A DNA stretch of 5,080 nt from Solobacterium sp. (GTDB taxonomy: Bacteria > Bacillota_I > Bacilli_A > Erysipelotrichales > Erysipelotrichaceae), in assembly GCA_017514645.1 (NCBI GenBank), contig JAFWJP010000063.1, positions 1 to 5,080 on the forward strand. The letters are read 5' to 3'. Shown piece by piece: positions 1-4,638 of the stretch (position 1 is the first letter of the stretch; each line of letters opens with the position of its first letter). The notes under the pieces are model-generated. The model ran no database searches. It was not told the DNA's origin and saw nothing but the letters and a program-made list of their open reading frames with translations. Made by a program: the position numbers and the translations under genes.

Positions 1-727
1 CGATCGGATACTCTGCACGGATGTAGATATATCCCTTGTGTGCACCGACGGCATAAGTCATGATCTCCATACCTTCGATGATGGCATGCGGGTCGCCTTC
101 CAGAACGGAACGGTCCATGAACGCTCCCGGGTCGCCTTCATCCGCGTTGCAGATGACATACTTCTCCGTACCCGGGGAGTTTCTTTCAAACTGCCACTTC
201 AGGCCGGTCGGGAATCCCGCACCGCCGCGTCCGCGCAGTCCGCTCTTCTTGACTTCATCAATGACCTGCTCTGGTGTCATCTCTGTCAGTACTTTACCGA
301 TTGCCTGATAGCCATCGACCGCAATGTACTCTTCGATGTCTTCCGGGTTGATCTTGCCGCAGTTGCGCAGCGCAATACGCTGCTGCTTCTCGTAGAACTT
401 GATCTTCTCAATATCTACGATCTTCTCGTGCGTCAGACGGTCCTCATCACTGAGCTGCAGATCCGTAACCGTACGTCCCTTGTAGAGATGCTCGGAGACG
501 ATCCTTTCAGCATCTTCCGGCTTGACATGTGCATAGAACACATTGTCCGGATAGACCGCTACGATCGGTCCCTTCTGGCACAGACCGAAGCAGCCTGTCT
601 TGATGACCTTGACTTCTTCCTCAAGTCCGAACTTCTTCAGTTGTTCATTGAGGTTTGCAAAGATCTGGTCTGAATTGCTGGACGAACATCCAGTTCCTGC
701 ACAGACCAATACATTCGTACGATACAT
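1..727 (-). CDS. hndC: NuoF/HydB-like NAD(P)H-binding flavoprotein subunit of [FeFe] hydrogenase (3' end outside window)
   Basis: The first 242 residues are visible and the frame runs open off the left edge. Residues 1-90 form a thioredoxin-like [2Fe-2S] ferredoxin domain with C9 and C14 (C-x4-C) and C46 and C50 in TGCFGLC (C-x3-C), so all four ligands are present. A linker of about 40 residues leads to the NuoF 51-kDa domain near 130. The nucleotide and FMN-binding loop [13 protein letters not shown] begins at residue 163, and [11 protein letters not shown] (193-203) is the second hallmark of the FMN/NAD(H) site. This N-terminal ferredoxin fused to NuoF is the HydB/HndC architecture, which exchanges electrons with NAD(P)(H) through FMN. 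The full protein is usually near 600 residues with C-terminal [4Fe-4S] domains, so over half is missing here. The start at 727 follows the HndB stop by 3 nt, with GGGGG about 10 nt upstream. The synonyms are hydB and nuoF-like. NAD versus NADP specificity cannot be decided. Confidence 0.95.
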   Translation of the reverse strand, partial: MYRTNVLVCAGTGCSSSNSDQIFANLNEQLKKFGLEEEVKVIKTGCFGLCQKGPIVAVYPDNVFYAHVKPEDAERIVSEHLYKGRTVTDLQLSDEDRLTHEKIVDIEKIKFYEKQQRIALRNCGKINPEDIEEYIAVDGYQAIGKVLTEMTPEQVIDEVKKSGLRGRGGAGFPTGLKWQFERNSPGTEKYVICNADEGDPGAFMDRSVLEGDPHAIIEGMEIMTYAVGAHKGYIYIRAEYPI

Positions 728-730
728 GAA

Positions 731-1105
731 CTATTTTCCCCCGTTCACTGCCGCGTCAACAGTATACTCGTCAATCACATGTCCCTTCTGAACATGCTCC
801 TCGAGGATCCTCGCAGCCTTGTCAGGATCTACGTGGATGTAAGTCGTATGTTCACCGTCTTTGCCGAATACTTCGACGATCGGCTCGTAGATGCACATAC
901 CGATGCAGCCGGTCTGCGTTACAACACAGTTGTAATCGTGGGCTGCTGTCTCTTCGACAAGACGGTTCAGTACGGGTCTTGCACCCGCTGCGATGCCGCA
1001 GGTAGCCATACCTACAACAACACGATAGTCTTTGCCGCCTTCCCGCATCTGAACTTTGTTGAGCGCAGCTTCACGCATCTTCTTCAGATCTTCCAGACTT
1101 TTCAT
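731..1105 (-). CDS. hndB: HndB-like thioredoxin-fold (2Fe-2S) ferredoxin
   Basis: This 124-residue protein matches the small (2Fe-2S) ferredoxin subunit encoded beside NADP-linked [FeFe] hydrogenases (HndB). A charged helical N-terminus (MKSLEDLKKMRE) is followed by a thioredoxin-like ferredoxin fold beginning at RVVVGMATCGIAAGA and continuing through TQTGCIGMCIYEPIVEV. Cysteines lie at 36, 60, 67 and 71. C67 and C71 form the usual C-x3-C pair, and C36 fits the first ligand. The fourth expected ligand, five residues after C36, is glycine here. As far as I recall this CGIAAGA form is common in the family, so C60 or another group may complete the cluster, or the cluster may be absent or atypical. 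The gene starts with an ATGA overlap with the upstream ATPase and ends in TAG, 3 nt before the HndC start. It probably serves as an electron-transfer or assembly subunit of the same hydrogenase complex. Confidence 0.9.
   Translation of the reverse strand: MKSLEDLKKMREAALNKVQMREGGKDYRVVVGMATCGIAAGARPVLNRLVEETAAHDYNCVVTQTGCIGMCIYEPIVEVFGKDGEHTTYIHVDPDKAARILEEHVQKGHVIDEYTVDAAVNGGK
738..742 (-). promoter_or_regulatory. Ribosome binding site for the HndC-like gene
   Basis: A run of five G followed by AAAA sits 10 nt before the ATG at 727, overlapping the last codons of the HndB-like gene. It supports the chosen start, although the spacing is slightly long. Confidence 0.5.
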
Positions 1106-1656
1106 AATCCTATCTCTTTTACCCTTTCTATTCCTTCGTTAATATATCCCCGGATCCAGAGAAGGATCTCCGGTTCCGCAATGGATACACCCTCCAACAT
1201 TGTTTTGACTTCTGCAGTATCGAACAGGAAGCGTTCTTCATCAATTCCGTATTCAAACACAAGATCGGTATCTCCGGCACCCTGGATGCAGATCATGATC
1301 ATTTCCCCGAAATCCCCGAATGGAGGTAGATCGATATGATCGCGTCTGACTTCCGCAGTGACCTTCGTACCTTTTCCGACTTCACTTTCAATGTCCAGAC
1401 TGCCCTCGCAGGCATCGGTCAGACCCTTCAGGAATGAAGTGCCCAGACCGACTCTCCTGGTCGTCCGGCTCGTCACGAACGGATTGGTCACATTCCTGAC
1501 CGTTTCTTCGTTCATGCCCTTCCCGTCGTCTTCTATGGACATCGTGATCGTGTTCGTCAGTTTTGATTCCAGGACACGGATACTGACACGGCGTGCCCCT
1601 GCCGCAATACTGTTCTGTATGATTTCCAGCAAATGTGTCGCCAGATCAGGCATCAT
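1102..1656 (-). CDS. GHKL ATPase, histidine-kinase/MutL-type, with C-terminal extension
   Basis: This 184-residue protein is a GHKL ATPase distinct from the one at 4280-3858. Its N box is EIIQNSIAAGA (Glu11, Asn15), closer in style to MutL and some histidine kinases. The G1 box is DDGKGM at 43-48, the lid is NPFVTSRTTRRVGLG at 58-72, and GKGTKV at 94-99 is the final glycine box. No dimerisation/phosphoacceptor (DHp) domain and no membrane segment precede it, so it is not a complete sensor kinase. Residues about 105-184 form an extra domain that I recognise only as typical of this stand-alone hydrogenase-cluster family. ATP binding is well supported; kinase activity is not shown. The first of two adjacent ATG codons (1656) makes an ATGA overlap with the PHP stop and lies 6 nt after AGGAAG; starting at the second would drop one Met. 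The HndB-like gene follows with another ATGA overlap. Confidence 0.87.
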   Translation of the reverse strand: MMPDLATHLLEIIQNSIAAGARRVSIRVLESKLTNTITMSIEDDGKGMNEETVRNVTNPFVTSRTTRRVGLGTSFLKGLTDACEGSLDIESEVGKGTKVTAEVRRDHIDLPPFGDFGEMIMICIQGAGDTDLVFEYGIDEERFLFDTAEVKTMLEGVSIAEPEILLWIRGYINEGIERVKEIGL

Positions 1657-2354
1657 AGTGTTCTTCCTGCCAGAACGCTCAGCACTTCTGCCGGCAGTTC
1701 ATTGACAGCCTCCGACATATCAATGAGACGATGCGCATCGGAATCACAGAGCCAGACAGTGCTGTCCTCCTTGATCCACGGATGCATATCCAGCACCCGC
1801 TGTTTCTGCTCCGGCGTCTTCACTTCCAGACCGTCATAAGGCAGGTCCATCGGAATGAATCCGAGCTGCTGCGTTACCGAGTTCTTACGGTCCAGCACAT
1901 GAGCCAGAACGCATTTTCCTCCGTATTCATGTACAGCATCGACGCATTCCGCAAGTGAAGCGTCCAGAGATACCAGCAGAAGCCGCTTCTCCGTCTCTCT
2001 GTAGTTGTCATCCCCGTCCAGCAGCCACTCATGGCCGAAGAAGTCCTCTCTGTTCCGGATCATCGGCATATGGTCATCCACCCATTTCTGGAAGCGGATG
2101 GTATGCTCCAGTGTCGGAAAATAGCTCAGCATGTGAACTTCCTCACTGCTTTCCAGTTCTGCACCGTAGATCAGCCTGATCCCGGCTCTCCGTGCTGCGA
2201 TCTCAACGGACGGCAGCTGCCGGAATGAATTGTGATCTGTCACTGCGATGACATCAAGTCCTTTGATCACCGCCATATTGCAGATATTGTTCGGTGTCAT
2301 TTCGTCTTCCGCGCACGGCGACAGACAACTGTGCATGTGCAGATCGTAGAACAT
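1653..2354 (-). CDS. PHP-superfamily metal-dependent phosphoesterase
   Basis: This 233-residue protein belongs to the PHP (polymerase and histidinol phosphatase) superfamily, whose members hydrolyse phosphoesters at a two- or three-metal centre. The ligand motifs are all present in order: DLHMHS (H6 and H8), TDHN (D40 and H41), a glutamate in YGAELE (E66), H74 in EVHML, H152 in LAHVLD, and DSDAH near the C-terminus (D206 and H208). A complete set suggests an active enzyme. The length fits the short stand-alone PHP proteins such as the YciV/RNase AM and TrpH-like group, but the substrate cannot be read from the sequence. It sits between a DRTGG gene and a GHKL ATPase gene and overlaps both, by TGATG upstream and ATGA downstream. 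It is therefore co-translated with a hydrogenase module and may process a phosphorylated signal or protein there; that role is inferred. The N-terminus begins directly at the first PHP strand, which supports the start. Confidence 0.9.
   Translation of the reverse strand: MFYDLHMHSCLSPCAEDEMTPNNICNMAVIKGLDVIAVTDHNSFRQLPSVEIAARRAGIRLIYGAELESSEEVHMLSYFPTLEHTIRFQKWVDDHMPMIRNREDFFGHEWLLDGDDNYRETEKRLLLVSLDASLAECVDAVHEYGGKCVLAHVLDRKNSVTQQLGFIPMDLPYDGLEVKTPEQKQRVLDMHPWIKEDSTVWLCDSDAHRLIDMSEAVNELPAEVLSVLAGRTL
1663..1668 (-). promoter_or_regulatory. Ribosome binding site for the second GHKL ATPase
   Basis: AGGAAG lies 6 nt before the first of two tandem ATG codons (1656 and 1653), inside the end of the PHP gene. 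The spacing fits the first ATG well; the second, 9 nt away, is also usable and would remove one residue. Confidence 0.55.
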
Positions 2355-2683
2355 CAGATTCCGAGACCGACCAGTGTCCGGATCGTCTCATAGGCAGGCA
2401 GGTCACTGTACAGAACATTCAGCCCTTCATCCTTGGCCTTGGCCAGAACATCTTCCGGCATATTCGCCCCTTTGCAAAGTACGATACCGGCGAATTCACA
2501 CAGACTGGAAACAGCGATCACGTTCAGATGCACCTGAACCGTGACCCAGACCTCTCCCGGTTTCCCGTTGCCCATGACCCAGCTGAGAAGATCTCCGGCA
2601 AAACCGCCCATGACTTCCGCATCCGGATTTTCCAGAACAAGTGTTTTCCAGTTTGTCTTTTCTACCAATTCCTGAATCTTCAT
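2354..2683 (-). CDS. DRTGG-domain protein (second of two), hydrogenase-cluster type
   Basis: This 109-residue soluble protein is related to the DRTGG protein encoded at 4636-4277. The shared order of elements is an N-terminal helix (MKIQELVEK), GDLLSWVMG near residues 30-38, a strand and turn VTVQVHLN near 47-54, a hydrophobic strand ending in CKGANMPED near 70-78, and SDLPAYETIRTL near 93-104. It is distant enough from the first copy that the two are probably specialised paralogues, not a recent duplication. The start at 2683 is preceded by a strong GGGAGG and overlaps the upstream TGA as ATGA; an in-frame ATG at 2722 would add 13 residues from inside the upstream gene and is less likely. 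The downstream PHP gene overlaps by one base (TGATG). No literal DRTGG string, catalytic motif or cluster-binding cysteine set is visible. Its function is unknown; ligand binding or a regulatory partnership with the ATPases or the hydrogenase-like protein is only inference. Confidence 0.8.
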   Translation of the reverse strand: MKIQELVEKTNWKTLVLENPDAEVMGGFAGDLLSWVMGNGKPGEVWVTVQVHLNVIAVSSLCEFAGIVLCKGANMPEDVLAKAKDEGLNVLYSDLPAYETIRTLVGLGI

Positions 2684-3861
2684 TTCGTTTCCTCCCTGGT
2701 ACCGGAATTCAATATGTGACAATCACCCAGACTCCGGTTCCCGTTGACGATCTCTTCCGCCATGATCCTGCATGTCCGCATACCGCAGGCACTGCAGTCA
2801 TAGCCCGGAAGCTGTTCCAGCACTTCGTTGACCTTGCTGAAGAAGCTCATCTTCTCCGTAAACGAACGCTGGTCCTCCTCTGCCATGAACCCGTCACGCC
2901 AGAGGTACCTGTCATCGATCTGTTTTGTTTCTGCACTGCTTTCCCGCACCAGTTTCTGAAGATTCAGATGATTCAGATAACTGTTGCCGATCAGCAGCTG
3001 ACCCCCGGAGCACCCGTTGAAGCACGGAAACAGGTACAGAAGGTCAAATTCCTTCAGCCTGCCGAACTCCGCAAGATCCAGCACGTTTTCCACCTTGTCA
3101 TAGCCGTCCGCCGCAAGTACTTTGTCATGCTCGCTGAGCATCGCCGCATCCATCGCCGCAAACCCGTCCCGGCAGAATGTAACAGGGATCCTGCCTTTAC
3201 CGAGATTGGTACGGATCATCGGAAAGATATCCGCAATTGACAGTGCATGGTCGATCTCACTTCCCGTGTTGCCGTAGGGATACTTCGCATGAGACAGCCT
3301 TGACGGACACTCACACAGATTGAATATTCCGACGTTCCCCCGTGCAGCATATGCTTCACGGATTTCTCTGGCCGCGGTTTCGGCCGGATAGTTCATCGGA
3401 ATCAGATGATCGATGAGAATCTGATACTTTGTTTTTACCAGGCGGTTGATGACCGGACACATCGATACGATGGCCGGTTTCTGCACCGGTCTGTACGCCA
3501 TGGATTCCTGCAGGACCTTCGCGTAATACGGGCTCAGATCGATCACTTCGTCAAAGCCCAGCAGCTTAACGGCGTTGAACAGATCCTCCGCATTCTCCCT
3601 TGACTGACAGACCGAGCTCAGTGCCGGCGGCACCAGACAGACCGTATAGTCGTAATTGGCGATATCGACCAGTGTACTGCCCTGGGCTACCAGCCCCTGG
3701 TTATGACACGCTTCAATGCACTTGCCGCAGTTCGTACAGCGCTCGTGGTTCACAATGATCCTGTTGTTCTCCATCGAGATTGCCGAAACAGGACACGCAC
3801 GGATGCATTTCATGCATTTCACACACTTGGACAGTGTGTATGCCACCACTGATTCTTTCAT
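2680..3861 (-). CDS. [FeFe]-hydrogenase-like iron-sulfur protein with altered H-cluster pocket (HydS/group D-like, no PAS domain)
   Basis: This 393-residue cytoplasmic protein has three parts. Residues 1-60 form a 2x[4Fe-4S] ferredoxin domain with ligands C13/C16/C19/C23 and C42/C45/C48/C52. Residues about 70-300 match the hydrogenase large-subunit C-terminal domain. Residues about 345-385 form a further [4Fe-4S] domain with C356/C359/C364/C381. The hydrogenase motifs are degenerate. Motif L1 reads SMCPVINRLV (catalytic hydrogenases have TSCCPGW), L2 reads CECPSR (normally MPCxxK), and L3 reads CFNGCSGGQLL (normally CxxGCxxGGGQP). C135, C185, C280 and C284 fit the four H-cluster ligand positions. 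Met134 takes the place of the proton-transfer cysteine and Arg188 that of the conserved lysine. It therefore resembles the putative sensory hydrogenases (HydS, groups C/D) more than HydA, yet lacks their usual C-terminal PAS domain. It is flanked by ATGA overlaps on both sides. A role in sensing is inferred; residual catalysis or electron transfer cannot be excluded. Confidence 0.85.
   Translation of the reverse strand: MKESVVAYTLSKCVKCMKCIRACPVSAISMENNRIIVNHERCTNCGKCIEACHNQGLVAQGSTLVDIANYDYTVCLVPPALSSVCQSRENAEDLFNAVKLLGFDEVIDLSPYYAKVLQESMAYRPVQKPAIVSMCPVINRLVKTKYQILIDHLIPMNYPAETAAREIREAYAARGNVGIFNLCECPSRLSHAKYPYGNTGSEIDHALSIADIFPMIRTNLGKGRIPVTFCRDGFAAMDAAMLSEHDKVLAADGYDKVENVLDLAEFGRLKEFDLLYLFPCFNGCSGGQLLIGNSYLNHLNLQKLVRESSAETKQIDDRYLWRDGFMAEEDQRSFTEKMSFFSKVNEVLEQLPGYDCSACGMRTCRIMAEEIVNGNRSLGDCHILNSGTREETK
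2691..2696 (-). promoter_or_regulatory. Strong ribosome binding site for the second DRTGG gene
   Basis: GGGAGG lies 7 nt before the ATG at 2683, inside the last codons of the hydrogenase-like gene. It is the best Shine-Dalgarno match seen in the window. It decides the start at 2683 over the in-frame ATG at 2722, and it suggests this gene can be translated at a high rate independently of coupling. Confidence 0.75.
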
Positions 3862-4280
3862 AAATGGAAACCCAATGTGATCGTTGTACCTTCGGGTGAA
3901 GACTGGATGTCGAAGTCATCGGAAACCTTCCGGATGTTCGGCAGTCCCATTCCTGCACCGAATCCCATCTCACGGGCATCATCGCTGGCAGTGCTGAACC
4001 CGGGCGTCATCGCGTCATCCAGGTCGGGAATTCCCGGACCCGGATCCTTGAAGACGAACCGGACCGTACCGTCATCGCTGACATCCATCGTGATCAAGCC
4101 GCCCCAGGCATGGATCAGCATATTGATCTCCGCCTCGTAGCAGGCAATTGAAATCCTGCGCAGTATCTTCGCGTCGATACCGATCGTTCTCAGCTTATCC
4201 TTGATCGCGCTGCTGACACTCCCGGCATTCTTGTAATCGCCGCGGGTGACAACAAACTCTTCATGAAGTAAAACCGTCAT
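3858..4280 (-). CDS. GHKL ATP-binding protein, SpoIIAB/RsbW anti-sigma-like
   Basis: This 140-residue single-domain GHKL (HATPase_c) protein resembles the serine-kinase anti-sigma factors SpoIIAB and RsbW. The N box is YEAEINMLIHA, with Glu49 and Asn53 in the positions that bind Mg2+ and ATP. The G1 box is DPGPGI at residues 79-84. The lid segment TPGFSTAS at 92-99 leads into a glycine-rich MGFGAGMGLPNI at 105-116. All nucleotide-binding boxes are intact, so ATP binding is likely. Whether it phosphorylates a partner is not visible. The start at 4280 forms an ATGA overlap with the upstream stop and gives the N-terminus MTVLLHEEF. An in-frame ATG at 4319 lies inside the preceding gene and would add an atypical leader. 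A weak GGGATG precedes the chosen start. In family members the target is a sigma factor or an STAS protein; neither is encoded here, so the partner is unknown. The next gene also overlaps by ATGA. Confidence 0.88.
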   Translation of the reverse strand: MTVLLHEEFVVTRGDYKNAGSVSSAIKDKLRTIGIDAKILRRISIACYEAEINMLIHAWGGLITMDVSDDGTVRFVFKDPGPGIPDLDDAMTPGFSTASDDAREMGFGAGMGLPNIRKVSDDFDIQSSPEGTTITLGFHL

Positions 4281-4636
4281 TTCATCCCATTTATGCCATG
4301 GGCATACAGAATGCCGCATGTATCAAACATCATCAGATCCGTACCGTACATATCGATCTGCAGTTCCCTGGACATATCGATCATTGCCTGGTTGGGTTTC
4401 TTTCCCCTTACAAACAGAATGACCTTGACATCCAGAATCTCTGCAGTCCGCAGTGACTGTACGTTCATCAGCCCGGTGATCAGTACGGTTTCATCCGCAT
4501 CCCCTGACACCATGGCAAGCGCATCACTCATCAGATCGCTGGCGAATACTGTAGTGTACTCGTTGTCGAGCCGTGACTCATCGTAAACAACGATGGGCTT
4601 GGCGTTGACCAGCTCGAAGAATTCTCTGCCCTTCAT
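4277..4636 (-). CDS. DRTGG-domain protein (first of two), hydrogenase-cluster type
   Basis: This is a small soluble protein of 119 residues that resembles the stand-alone DRTGG-domain proteins found in hydrogenase clusters of anaerobic Bacillota. The domain is named for a motif in proteins such as phosphotransacetylase N-terminal regions, and its biochemical role is not established. Visible landmarks are SDLMSD near residues 33-38, LITGLMN near 52-58, a hydrophobic strand ending in VRGKKP near 76-81, and GTDLMMFDTCGILY near 98-111. The same order of elements recurs in the protein encoded at 2683-2354. The literal DRTGG string is absent. The ATG at 4636 was chosen because it lies 2 nt after the upstream TGA and gives an N-terminus (MKGREFFELV) similar to that of its paralogue. 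A TTG at 4642, overlapping the upstream stop as TTGA, is the alternative and would add two residues. No strong ribosome binding site is seen, so translation is probably coupled. It has no membrane segment or signal peptide. Confidence 0.78.
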   Translation of the reverse strand: MKGREFFELVNAKPIVVYDESRLDNEYTTVFASDLMSDALAMVSGDADETVLITGLMNVQSLRTAEILDVKVILFVRGKKPNQAMIDMSRELQIDMYGTDLMMFDTCGILYAHGINGMK

Positions 4637-4638
4637 AC

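Noticed and set aside
38..673. Long plus-strand open frame (211 codons)
   Set aside because: It lies fully antisense to the HndC-like gene, whose domains and cysteine motifs are unmistakable. The plus-strand product has no recognisable domain.
779..1339. Plus-strand open frame of 186 codons
   Set aside because: It is antisense to both the HndB-like gene and the second GHKL ATPase gene and crosses their junction, which a real gene would be unlikely to do.
1102..1656. Two-component sensor histidine kinase
   Set aside because: No phosphoacceptor histidine domain, sensor domain or membrane segment is present; only the ATP-binding fold is seen.
2684..2722. N-terminal extension of the second DRTGG protein from an upstream ATG at 2722
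   Set aside because: The ATG at 2683 has a strong GGGAGG at 7 nt and an ATGA overlap, and its N-terminus resembles that of the paralogue.
2641..3240. Plus-strand open frame of 199 codons
   Set aside because: It is antisense to the hydrogenase-like gene and shows no known motif; it is explained by the codon pattern of the opposite strand.
2680..3861. Calling this gene the catalytic HydA/HndD subunit
   Set aside because: The three H-cluster motifs are degenerate, the length is short for HydA, and HydA is expected downstream of the HndC-like gene, beyond the left edge.
3713..3982. Minus-strand frame containing cysteines and histidines
   Set aside because: It is an out-of-frame shadow of the ferredoxin domain of the hydrogenase-like gene and the end of the first ATPase gene.
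4281..4319. N-terminal extension of the first GHKL ATPase from an ATG at 4319
   Set aside because: The added residues are unlike the family, lie wholly inside the preceding gene, and the ATG at 4280 forms the same ATGA overlap used elsewhere in the operon.
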